A stretch of 15,911 nt of DNA, from contig CACZSV010000124.1 in the NCBI GenBank assembly GCA_902783925.1, positions 1 to 15,911 on the forward strand, written 5' to 3'. Shown one piece after another: positions 7,630 through 15,801 of the stretch. Below the pieces are notes generated by a model. It was given only the letters and a program-made list of their open reading frames with translations, did not search any database and was not told where the DNA came from. The number at the start of each line of letters is the position of its first letter. Position 1 is the first letter of the stretch. The DNA comes from an uncultured Coriobacteriaceae bacterium (GTDB lineage Bacteria; Actinomycetota; Coriobacteriia; Coriobacteriales; QAMH01). The position numbers and the translations under genes were made by a program.

Positions 7630-8172
7630 ATGGTCTCCCCTGCTAAAGTCACCATTACAGAACGCGTACGCATGAACGCCATCGCCGGCATCATCTTCGT
7701 GATCATCGGTGACGCCCTCATCCTCTACTCGTTTCTCAGCGATGGCGCGGGCAACATGGCCGCGACGATAACGGGCGTATGCGGAGCCGCGGCGATTTTC
7801 TTTGGGATGTACTACATGCTGTGCTACATGAACAAGCGCCTGACGGTTTCCCAAGACGGAGTTGTTTACAGCAATTGGATGGGCCGTCACACGCATTACA
7901 GCTGGGACCAGGTCATCTGCGAGCATAGGCCAGGGCGCAACGCGAAGTTCCTCTTCAATCTGAACGGACACAAGGTGAGCTTTTACGGATATTCCGTCAA
8001 CGCCTTGAAGATGCACGAATACCTCGTCGAAAACGAGCGCTACGATAACGATACTTTGCGTGCAGAGCGCCAGGCCCGCGAAGAAGAAGCCGAGCGCGAA
8101 CGCCAGATGCAGCGCAAGGCGCAGGCCGACGCCAGCGACTGGGATGACGACGATGACGAGGGCTGGGACTGA
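7630..8172 (+). CDS. Small two-helix membrane protein with PH-like cytosolic domain
   Basis: A 180-residue protein I cannot place in a named family. Two hydrophobic helices are clear, about residues 17-37 and 44-66. They are followed by a soluble beta-rich segment (about 68-128) with a conserved-looking GVVYSNWMGRHTHYSWDQV pattern, the layout of bacterial PH-domain membrane proteins. The tail (about 138-180) is highly charged, probably helical to 168 and then very acidic, ending in a run of Asp/Glu with Trp. ATG 7630 is two bases after the thrH stop and has only a weak ribosome binding site, so translation is probably coupled. Codon use matches its neighbours. It may be a scaffold or regulator of the membrane; no enzyme motif is seen. 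Confidence 0.75.
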   Translation: MVSPAKVTITERVRMNAIAGIIFVIIGDALILYSFLSDGAGNMAATITGVCGAAAIFFGMYYMLCYMNKRLTVSQDGVVYSNWMGRHTHYSWDQVICEHRPGRNAKFLFNLNGHKVSFYGYSVNALKMHEYLVENERYDNDTLRAERQAREEEAERERQMQRKAQADASDWDDDDDEGWD

Positions 8173-8176
8173 CAGC

Positions 8177-8265
8177 CTGAAGTAGAGACGCTTCAGCGCG
8201 ATCGTGCAGGATGACACTCAGAGCGCCGAGCCCGCATGGCGTCCCCGTGCATGCGTGTTCGGCGC
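8177..8265. terminator. Hairpins between convergent genes
   Basis: Two dyads fill the 96-bp gap between the plus-strand run and the convergent surface-protein gene. CTGAAG/CTTCAG (8177-8182, 8191-8196) is short. The stronger one pairs GCGCCGA (8223-8229) with TCGGCGC (8259-8265) and, inside it, CGCATG (8233-8238) with CATGCG (8250-8255). Neither has a proper T-run. The position suits transcript ends for both sides, so a shared U-less terminator is possible. Confidence 0.35.
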
Positions 8266-8268
8266 AAT

Positions 8269-11200
8269 CTATTCGCGCTTACGCGCTTCCTCGGCGACAC
8301 GAACGGCAACCAGAGAACCTGCGAGGAAGAGGATCAGTAGCGCGACGGTCAGCCCGAGCATGGTTTGATCGCCAGTGCGTGGAAGCGTAGTCGCAGCTTT
8401 CTGTGACGTCTCGCCGGTTTTTGGCACTTCTGGCCCTGCGGGCGTCTCGTCTTCTTCGATGAGCTCCCAGGCACTGATGAATTCCGTATTGTTGATTTCG
8501 TAGCCATCTGCCTGGGTGCCGTCGTCTTCGAGCGTGACGGTGATGTAGTTAACGCCATCCTTCTGGAAATAGCCGTTCGGCGCATTGAAGGTTCCCGTAA
8601 ATGTCTCATTTTCGCCGAGCTCGGGCACACTCATGGCCATGAGCGTCTCGCCCGTATCGGAATCGAGGAAGGTGAGCGTGGCACCATGCGGAGCTATACC
8701 GTCGTTTTTCACCGTGGCAACGATAGATTCCTGACCATCAACAACTTGCTGTTCGGTCTCGAGCGAAAGCGAAGCGGCGCCAAACGAGACTTTCATCGCA
8801 GATTCGTCGGCAAGTTCGCGATTAATCTTATCCGCCGTCACCGTCGCTCCCTTGGGTGCTGCGTACAGCGTGATTTCGTGGGCGCCGCTAAACTCGCTTT
8901 CCGCAGGAAGCGTGTAGATGGTTTCTATATTCCCCTCGCTATCCATAGCCACGCCGCCGCCAGAAGATGCAAGCTGGGAGACCGTTCCGTTTTCGAGCAT
9001 CCAGAGATCCACGCCATCGACGTCGAGCATGCCGTCGTTGACTAAATTGACCGCAATGGGCATATTGCCGCCCGAATCGACTTCGTATTCGTCGTAGTCA
9101 ACATCGATTATGCTCAGATGCTTGAGCGATTCATCCGTGCTCATGTTCATATCCACGGAAGCATCGTCATCGGCTTGTGCCCCAAGCGAATCATCACGCA
9201 ATGTCTTTTCCGTCGTATAGATGAACAGGGGCTTTCCATCTACGTATGTCGCACAGTAATCCGCGATGACGCCTGAATCTGCAGTCGCCTCAACAATCGA
9301 TGACCAGTCGGTATTGCCCGCGCCCGTCGTCACGAGTGCCTGGATATTGCAGTTTCCATCGCCGGATTTGAGGAACGAGATGTTGCCCTCACGTCCCTTG
9401 CCGAGGTCTCCAGCGATATCGTAGTAGGTCGTAGGCAGGTTGACCTTCGCACCATCGAGAACGACCTGCCCGAGAGCCCCGGGGCCAGATGAACTCAGAA
9501 CGGAAACATATGGAGTGGTGCTTCCGTCGTTCGCATCGTTGCGGACGGCATACGTCAGGACGTCGGCATCTGAGCTCTTGGCGAACTGCGCGTTGGTAGC
9601 CTGCTGCGCGATAATCTGCACATCGTTGCTACCTGCCAGCATATAATACGCGGTAGAACTCGTAAGCGTATTGGCCCCATTAAGCGATGTCTCCTCCGCA
9701 GCCGATGAGAAGTTCTCGTCGAGCGACCACGCGCACGCCACCTTATCGCCATACATGCCAACGTCAAACGAGGTGACCGCACCAGATTGGCTTACGGCCT
9801 CACTCGTCTGTGCCCATTGGTTGGTCGTGGTCGTATCACGCTTGAACAGGCGGAATGCATGGGTACCGGAAACGCCGATGACTTCGCCTTCACTGCCGCT
9901 CGTCTGGTTGGTGTACCAGCCCACATAGAGCTCGTTTCCGAGCTTGATCGCCTTGGGACTTGCCGGCATCGACCCAGTATCATTACTTTCTTCGCTTACC
10001 GTCTCGACGTAAATGGTGTCGTTCGGATCGATAGTCGCGACATTCACGTCGAGCTTCTTTCCCAGGTTGCCCAAGGTCTCGCCTTCGGGAATCTGGCTAT
10101 CCGCCGCAAGCCATGCCACGTAGCAATTCTGCCCATCGGTGCTGATCGTGGGAGAATAATCGGCAAAGTCTTTATGATCGCCTCCTATGCTATCGACGAT
10201 GACGGGCTTTGTCCACGCGCCGTCTTTGTAGCGCGTGTACGCGACGACGCTACGGTTATTCGCATCGCGCGTGCTCTCGGGATCGATTTGCTTGGCGTCC
10301 GCGATATAGGCAATGACGGGACCTTCGTCCGTGGTCACGCAGGATAGCTCGGTTTGATCGTATATGCCCTGCAGTATCGTGCTCGAAGAAGCGGATGCCT
10401 GGGCAGCAAGCTCGCCTTCGGCATCGAGATATGCCCGCGAGGCTGCCGGATATGGGGTATCCGCATCGACGCTCAGGAACGGGTTTTCCTCTTCATCGCT
10501 TTGCGCCTTGAGATTCTTCTTCCCATCCTTGGGATACAGGTATTTTTCACCCTTCAGGATATTCCAGGTAAAGAGCGTGAAGCCAAAAACCTTGGCTTTA
10601 ACGCCAAAGGCGCCGGAAAGCTTGATGGTGTCGAGGGCGACCTTGGGAAGAATCTGGAAGTCGATATCGATCCGCCCTTTGCCAAAGGTGCCAATCGAGG
10701 CAACATAGTTCAAACCCAGACCAATGTAGAGCTCGAGGGCGCCGTATGCACCCAGCCCAAATTTACCCTCAAGGCCCTTGGCAGGGGTCAGCTTGCCTGT
10801 AAGCGTGGCCTTACCGCCGACATTGAACGTCAGCGAGCCCGTGAAGCACAGATACTGCGCGTGCCCTTCGGCCTTGAGGCCCATCTGGATAATCAGGTTC
10901 ACGGCACGCGGGGCATCGGGATTCTTTGTATTGAATTCCATATAGCCCATGACGTTCCAGTCGAACGCCTTGCCGCCCCATTTGCCGAATCCCTTACCAG
11001 ACCAGCCCTTCTCCATTTGCTCGACCATCTTGAGCATTTTGTCGCTCGAATATTTCTGGAAGGCATTGCCGTTCTTGACTGCTTTGTAGAACGCCACGTT
11101 GTCGGGATCGCAGTTGATGCCTACGATGGTGGTGCCGTCGTTTTCGTGCTTATATTTGAGTGGCAGCATCATGCCGCCAAGATTCAAGCTAGTGCCATCG

Positions 11201-11808
11201 AGGAACTTGAATCCGGTGCCCTGAATCTTGATTTCGAGGCCATCCGTAAACGACCAGGTGCTGCCGTCTTTGGACATGCCCGCCGCCGAAGATTTCTCGG
11301 TGACGGAGCCCGGCCTCTGCTCCGCCTTCCTCGTGTCGACGAAGCGCACATTGAGCTGCTGCTCGTAGCGCTTCACGAAGTTGCCCTTCTCGTCTTTGGT
11401 CGAGGTGACGAGCTTGAGCTTGTTGCCCGCGACGATCTGATCAGACGTGAAACCGACCCTGTTGGCGCTCGTCTCGCTGAGCTGCGACTGCGCGCCCGAA
11501 GCATCTTCGGACACAAGATAGCGGCGCTTTTTATCGGCAGCAACATCGTTGTATTTGTCCTTCACGTCGAACGGGATGGTGATGCCCTTGCCCATGTTCG
11601 CATCGAGGGTGACGACCGTCTTGGTGACGTCTTTGCGCGTCATCTGGTTACCGAGCTGCAGGTACACGGACTCAGCCTTGTCCTCGTTGGCGGCAAACGC
11701 CCGAGGCATAGCGGGAATCATCCACGTAACGAGGAGCGCCGCCATGAGCATGCAGATAATCTTGCGTACGTACCCAAAACCGTTATTCTCGACCGATGGC
11801 TTGAACAT
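8269..11808 (-). CDS. Large secreted, sortase-anchored surface protein
   Basis: A 1179-residue cell-wall protein. Residues 1-39 form a signal peptide, with basic start, hydrophobic core and cleavage near AFA-AN. Residues ~45-165 are an unassigned domain. About 180-425 is a Gly- and aromatic-rich region that includes GKGFGKWGGKAFDW and a series of amphipathic strands. About 480-880 repeats beta-strand patterns with YVAW, YVGW and CAWS cores, like a beta-propeller or sialidase-fold region. About 895-1000 and 1012-1112 resemble two CARDB/Ig-like stalk domains. The C-terminus has VPKTG at 1128-1132, LPRTG at 1142-1146, a membrane helix (about 1149-1170) and a basic tail, a typical sortase signal. 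ATG 11808 is chosen because GGAGG lies six bases upstream; the frame is open to 11949 but lacks signal character there. It is divergent from the signalling pair at 12128. The ligand is unknown. Confidence 0.9.
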   Translation of the reverse strand: MFKPSVENNGFGYVRKIICMLMAALLVTWMIPAMPRAFAANEDKAESVYLQLGNQMTRKDVTKTVVTLDANMGKGITIPFDVKDKYNDVAADKKRRYLVSEDASGAQSQLSETSANRVGFTSDQIVAGNKLKLVTSTKDEKGNFVKRYEQQLNVRFVDTRKAEQRPGSVTEKSSAAGMSKDGSTWSFTDGLEIKIQGTGFKFLDGTSLNLGGMMLPLKYKHENDGTTIVGINCDPDNVAFYKAVKNGNAFQKYSSDKMLKMVEQMEKGWSGKGFGKWGGKAFDWNVMGYMEFNTKNPDAPRAVNLIIQMGLKAEGHAQYLCFTGSLTFNVGGKATLTGKLTPAKGLEGKFGLGAYGALELYIGLGLNYVASIGTFGKGRIDIDFQILPKVALDTIKLSGAFGVKAKVFGFTLFTWNILKGEKYLYPKDGKKNLKAQSDEEENPFLSVDADTPYPAASRAYLDAEGELAAQASASSSTILQGIYDQTELSCVTTDEGPVIAYIADAKQIDPESTRDANNRSVVAYTRYKDGAWTKPVIVDSIGGDHKDFADYSPTISTDGQNCYVAWLAADSQIPEGETLGNLGKKLDVNVATIDPNDTIYVETVSEESNDTGSMPASPKAIKLGNELYVGWYTNQTSGSEGEVIGVSGTHAFRLFKRDTTTTNQWAQTSEAVSQSGAVTSFDVGMYGDKVACAWSLDENFSSAAEETSLNGANTLTSSTAYYMLAGSNDVQIIAQQATNAQFAKSSDADVLTYAVRNDANDGSTTPYVSVLSSSGPGALGQVVLDGAKVNLPTTYYDIAGDLGKGREGNISFLKSGDGNCNIQALVTTGAGNTDWSSIVEATADSGVIADYCATYVDGKPLFIYTTEKTLRDDSLGAQADDDASVDMNMSTDESLKHLSIIDVDYDEYEVDSGGNMPIAVNLVNDGMLDVDGVDLWMLENGTVSQLASSGGGVAMDSEGNIETIYTLPAESEFSGAHEITLYAAPKGATVTADKINRELADESAMKVSFGAASLSLETEQQVVDGQESIVATVKNDGIAPHGATLTFLDSDTGETLMAMSVPELGENETFTGTFNAPNGYFQKDGVNYITVTLEDDGTQADGYEINNTEFISAWELIEEDETPAGPEVPKTGETSQKAATTLPRTGDQTMLGLTVALLILFLAGSLVAVRVAEEARKRE

Positions 11809-11814
11809 TGAATA

Positions 11815-11819
11815 CCTCC
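11815..11819 (-). promoter_or_regulatory. Ribosome binding site deciding the surface-protein start
   Basis: GGAGG on the minus strand lies six bases before ATG 11808. It fixes a start that puts a good signal peptide at the N-terminus, against the longer open frame that begins at 11949. Confidence 0.8.
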
Positions 11820-11883
11820 GCCCGATTAGGTATGTGAAATATCGAGCATAGCGCGATAAGGCAATACAAGAAACATAGCCATG

Positions 11884-11919
11884 ATTATACAATCTCGATC
11901 GACGGCGATGTTGTGTCAA
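11884..11919 (-). promoter_or_regulatory. Candidate promoter of the surface-protein gene
   Basis: The minus strand has a perfect TATAAT (11884-11889) about 70 bp before the start codon and a perfect TTGACA (11914-11919) upstream. The gap between them is 24 bp, far beyond the usual 16-18, so they probably do not work as a simple sigma-70 pair. The -10 box alone is the more credible element. An activator, or two overlapping promoters, would explain both hexamers. Confidence 0.4.
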
Positions 11920-12019
11920 ACCTTTTTCAAACAAATGACTGACTTTCAATCTTGCGCAGATAGCTTAGTGAGCCGGGCACATCATGCCAATCCGCAGGGC
12001 TCTTCCAGACTCGACGCAT

Positions 12020-12044
12020 ACCAATCAAATGATTGGTTTTTATT
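12020..12044 (+). promoter_or_regulatory. Perfect 8-bp dyad followed by a T-run
   Basis: ACCAATCA (12020-12027) and TGATTGGT (12030-12037) are exact reverse complements around AA, and the plus strand continues TTTTATT. It could be an operator for a dimeric regulator or a small intrinsic terminator/attenuator. It lies about 90 bp before the pseudo-kinase gene, in an otherwise AT-richer divergent region of 319 bp (11809-12127). No other clear element is visible between 11920 and 12019. Confidence 0.5.
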
Positions 12045-12127
12045 ACCTCTGCCCGAGCTCCTCCCCAAACAATGTTAGGATGAGAAAATGGCGTTAGAGC
12101 GCGCATCATGAGCAGACAGGCAGCGGC

Positions 12128-13996
12128 ATGAACGGCATCGACACCAAAATCGTAAAGAGAATTCTCGGCGTCCTGTTCGCCATTATCCTGGTTGCAGGAG
12201 TCGCGCACGCGGCCTCCATCGACGTCTTCAATAAAACAGAGCGCAGCGCTTTCGGCGCCGATGAATCGCAGGCAACGTACTTGAAGTTCGACAACAGAGC
12301 CGACAGCACGAGCACCTGGGTAAAACGCGATTACGACTTGCGCGGCACGCGGGTCGATCTGCAGGCCCAGACCGTAGATGGCGTCTTCGTCAATAATTCG
12401 GACGATACGGTTTCGTCGTGGGAAGCGACGATGACCATGGAACAAGATTGCTTCATCAACAACGCCTGGGTCGGAACCGTTGAGATTCACCAGTACGTGG
12501 GAACCGAGCATGAAACGACGCAGACCCTCGACCTGAGAAGCTACGATCTTGCAGAGGTCAAGCTCGACTATCTCTACGACGGCGACTTGCTGATTCCGCT
12601 TTCCAAAGGCGATTACATCGTCTATCACCCCTCAAAGGCAGACGAGTTCGACATCAAGCCACATAGCGAACTCACCATGGGGATGATTTTCTACTATCTC
12701 AATGACCTGAGCCTGACTGATTATTCAATTCACTACTTCTATCATAGAGATCTCACTTATGGCATCGCTTTCATCGCGCTCTTCGCGCTCTCGATTGTCT
12801 GGCTGCTTCTCCTTGCGGGTACCGTGGTTGCCAACGCCTCGTACAAGCGCGCTATGCGCGAAGCGGACCTCAAGAAAACGGGCCTCAGTTCTATGTCGAG
12901 TATTTATTCTGTCATCAGCTTCATCGACCTGGAAAAAGACGAGCTGATTCCCATCTATGCCGATGAAAAGGCAATTGAAGAGCTTCCGCAGGGTCCCAAT
13001 GGCCGAGAGAAACTGCTCGATATCTTCCGGCGTGACACAGCGCCTGCCTACCGCACGAGCACATTGGATTTCGTGAACACTAATACGCTAGCTGCGCGAC
13101 TCGAAAAGGGAAGCATATCCCTCGAGTACGTCAGCATGGCCTACGGTTGGTCGAAAATCCGTTTCTTCGCCGTCGACAGAGAGCAAGGCGAGCCGATCAA
13201 GCAGGCGCTTCTCACCATCGAGGACATCAACGACGAAAAGCGCGAGAAAGAGCAGTTCGAACAGGAAGCCAAGCAATTGGAGCTTGGCAACCTTGTGCGC
13301 GCTTCCTTTATCGCCGGTATTTCAGACGAAATGCGGTACTGGGTGCAATCTATCAACGAGCTCGCCAAAAAGATCTCAGACGAAGCCGACAATGACGCGG
13401 TGCGCGTGTACGTAAAACAGATTCGAGGACGAGGCGATCTCCTCACCCATCTGATCGACAGCGCCGTTGATTCATCGGGTAACGACGATATTCAAGAGGA
13501 GTCTACAGAATATTCGTTCACCGAAACGATTCATGAAGTATGCGACATCGCGAAGATACTCACCGAAAACGATCCGCTCGTCATTGACGTAAACATCTCA
13601 CCGTCCATCCCGCCACGGCTCATCGGCGATGCACGGCGAATTCAGCGCGTATTACTCGGGATCATCGCCCAGACATACAACATCGAGCACGTCGACGCCG
13701 TGAAAATAGCGGCATATGGCAATGCGCACGAAGGCAAGGAACACATCCTGCTCTCGGTCAAGATGGTCGGTTCCGGCTTGGACGAAGCAAAAGAGCACGA
13801 GCTCACAGAGTTCATTGCCAACTTCGAGCAATTCGGAACTCAGGCCATCGACGAAGATATTCAGGTGTTCGAGGGAGTCGCTTTGCTGCTCAGGCGCATG
13901 AAATCCAAGCTGGAGATGGTAAACGAGCCCGAAGAAGGGGTCGAGTTCTACTTCGAGCTTGAACAGAAAGTCCCCGATCCTCGCAACGAGGGCTGA
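12128..13996 (+). CDS. Transmembrane sensor with degenerate histidine-kinase core (pseudo-kinase)
   Basis: A 622-residue membrane protein laid out like a sensor kinase. It has an N-terminal helix or signal anchor (about 11-29), an extracytoplasmic sensor region (about 30-208), a second helix (about 212-236), a PAS-like segment (about 250-370), a coiled linker, a DHp-like region and an ATPase-like region. The H-box aligns as ASFIAGISDEMRYW, where the canonical phosphoacceptor His is Asp400. In the ATPase-like part LIGDARRIQRVLL (499-511) is recognisable, but the N-box asparagines appear replaced by Gly511 and Gln515, and the DxGxG box reads MVGSG (546-550). The closing VEFYFELE strand is kept. 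Catalysis therefore looks lost while the fold is retained. ATG 12128 has a weak ribosome binding site; an in-frame stop at 12095 rules out a longer start. The gene is 5 bp before the HD-GYP gene, so the two proteins probably act together. Confidence 0.85.
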   Translation: MNGIDTKIVKRILGVLFAIILVAGVAHAASIDVFNKTERSAFGADESQATYLKFDNRADSTSTWVKRDYDLRGTRVDLQAQTVDGVFVNNSDDTVSSWEATMTMEQDCFINNAWVGTVEIHQYVGTEHETTQTLDLRSYDLAEVKLDYLYDGDLLIPLSKGDYIVYHPSKADEFDIKPHSELTMGMIFYYLNDLSLTDYSIHYFYHRDLTYGIAFIALFALSIVWLLLLAGTVVANASYKRAMREADLKKTGLSSMSSIYSVISFIDLEKDELIPIYADEKAIEELPQGPNGREKLLDIFRRDTAPAYRTSTLDFVNTNTLAARLEKGSISLEYVSMAYGWSKIRFFAVDREQGEPIKQALLTIEDINDEKREKEQFEQEAKQLELGNLVRASFIAGISDEMRYWVQSINELAKKISDEADNDAVRVYVKQIRGRGDLLTHLIDSAVDSSGNDDIQEESTEYSFTETIHEVCDIAKILTENDPLVIDVNISPSIPPRLIGDARRIQRVLLGIIAQTYNIEHVDAVKIAAYGNAHEGKEHILLSVKMVGSGLDEAKEHELTEFIANFEQFGTQAIDEDIQVFEGVALLLRRMKSKLEMVNEPEEGVEFYFELEQKVPDPRNEG

Positions 13997-14001
13997 TCTC
14001 G

Positions 14002-15693
14002 ATGACGATTGCATATGGCGCATGTCTGATAGTTTCGGCGGCCGTGTTCGTGTACATGGCCCAGAGAAACTACAGTAGCATCGACACCAATTACTGGATG
14101 ATCGTGATCCTCGTCCCCATCGTCATCTTAGGGTATTGGCTGAAAACGCAGATCGAATCGACCGAAACGGCCGCAGTTCTATTCTGCTTCATCTATCTGG
14201 ACAGCACATTTCTCATCACAACCGCGCTCTTCGCCATGATGCACACGCTGGGCTTCGAGACGAAACCGTGGATGAAACTCGTCGTCTACAGCATCGCATG
14301 CGTACATGTCGCGATTGTCTGCGAAGGCGTTCACAGCAGCATCTACTATGAATCCATAACAATAATTCCCACGGCTCTGGGCAGCGCGACGAAGATGACG
14401 AGCGGTCCGCTCAAGCTGTTCCATTACGCGTTTCTTACGGGGCTAGCCGTCTGGTTTTTGGGATTGATCATCGCAAGCCTGCTGAAGAAGAAAACCTATT
14501 CCGTACGGTCGTTTACCCTGTACGCAGTCATCATCGGAACTGGCCTGCTCGTAAGCGTGTCTGAAGGCATCATTGACGTTGATTTCACGATACTGCCCTT
14601 TTTATACGTAATCGGCGACGTTGCCATTGCCCTGAACTACGACTACGCCCACACGCATGATATCACCTACGTGATCTCGAGCCAGCAGAAGCACTTCGGT
14701 GCGCGGGGCTATATCGCGTTAAACCCCGAACGAAAATTCCAGAGCTGCAACGGCAAGGCGATCGAGTTCATGCCGTTTATAAAAGACCAGCGCGAGGACG
14801 AGAGAATCCAACCCGGCAACGAGCATGCAGACTTGTTGCTCGAACTTGTCACCACATGCGAAGAAGAGGGCTTTGCCTCAGCGTATTTCCAAACAGACGG
14901 TATGGATTGCGCCTGCGAGGTCCGCCCCTATTCGCTCAAGAACAACGGAGTTCCCGAAGGCTATCTTGCCGACATACGCGACGCGACCGAAGAATTGAAA
15001 AACTACCGGATCGTCAGCGTTTACAACGAGACGCTGAACGCCGAAGTCGAGGAAAAGACCAATGGCATACGCGAGATGCAGCGAAAGATTGTCCTCGGAA
15101 TGGCGAACATGATCGAAAACCGCGACAACAACACGGGCGGGCATGTCAAGCGTACAAGTGACATCATCCGCATACTTGTCGACGAAGTCGTCGCTCAGGG
15201 AACCTTCCAGATCAGCGAACAGATGGCAGAAGACATCGTGCGCGCCGCCCCTACTCATGACCTTGGCAAGGTGACAATCGACGAGAATATCCTGAACAAA
15301 CCAGGAGAGTATACCGACGAAGAGTACGCGATTATGAAGACTCATGCCGCCAAGAGCGGCGAGCTGGTATTGATACTGCTCGAAGGCGTTGAAGAGGAAC
15401 GCTTTGTGAAAGTTGCTTTCAACGTGGCGCGCTTTCATCACGAACGCTGGGACGGGAGCGGGTATCCCGAAGGGCGTGTGGGGACCATGATACCCCTCGA
15501 AGCCAGAATCATGGCGGTGGCAGACGTGTACGACGCGCTCATGAGCAAACGCGTCTATAAAGAAGCGATGAGCTTCGAGAAAACGTCAGAGATCATGGTC
15601 GCCGGCATGGGAACCCAGTTCGATCCCCGTATGAAGGCCGTTTTCCTCGGATGCCGCGAACAGCTCGAAGACTATTATCGCCAGCACGCATAG
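14002..15693 (+). CDS. Seven-helix membrane HD-GYP phosphodiesterase
   Basis: A 563-residue protein. Residues ~1-212 hold about seven hydrophobic helices, like the N-terminal 7TM sensor region of some histidine kinases. A PAS-like segment follows (about 228-332), then a short coiled coil (about 340-362) and an HD-GYP domain (about 360-560). HD-GYP domains typically hydrolyse cyclic di-GMP. Key residues are present: NTGGH with His381, THDLGK with His419-Asp420, KTH with His448, His479-His480 before ERWDGSGYP (481-489), and ADVYDAL with Asp508. The catalytic domain therefore looks intact. GAGGG lies about 9 bases before ATG 14002, and the gene follows the pseudo-kinase by 5 bp. No receiver or GGDEF domain is fused. 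It probably responds to a membrane or extracellular cue. Cyclic di-GMP as substrate is inferred from the family. Confidence 0.92.
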   Translation: MTIAYGACLIVSAAVFVYMAQRNYSSIDTNYWMIVILVPIVILGYWLKTQIESTETAAVLFCFIYLDSTFLITTALFAMMHTLGFETKPWMKLVVYSIACVHVAIVCEGVHSSIYYESITIIPTALGSATKMTSGPLKLFHYAFLTGLAVWFLGLIIASLLKKKTYSVRSFTLYAVIIGTGLLVSVSEGIIDVDFTILPFLYVIGDVAIALNYDYAHTHDITYVISSQQKHFGARGYIALNPERKFQSCNGKAIEFMPFIKDQREDERIQPGNEHADLLLELVTTCEEEGFASAYFQTDGMDCACEVRPYSLKNNGVPEGYLADIRDATEELKNYRIVSVYNETLNAEVEEKTNGIREMQRKIVLGMANMIENRDNNTGGHVKRTSDIIRILVDEVVAQGTFQISEQMAEDIVRAAPTHDLGKVTIDENILNKPGEYTDEEYAIMKTHAAKSGELVLILLEGVEEERFVKVAFNVARFHHERWDGSGYPEGRVGTMIPLEARIMAVADVYDALMSKRVYKEAMSFEKTSEIMVAGMGTQFDPRMKAVFLGCREQLEDYYRQHA

Positions 15694-15801
15694 GGACTGG
15701 CTCATCGAGCGATTTCGTAGAAGCGCGCCTTCAACAGCAAACACTGGCCTACGGGCAAGCTAAAACGAACTCTACGCACACGTTTCAATCGTCACCATGC
15801 G

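Noticed and set aside
10354..11811. Long plus-strand frame of 485 codons opposite the surface-protein gene
   Set aside because: It is the antisense shadow of the surface-protein coding sequence, with no ribosome binding site or recognisable domain.
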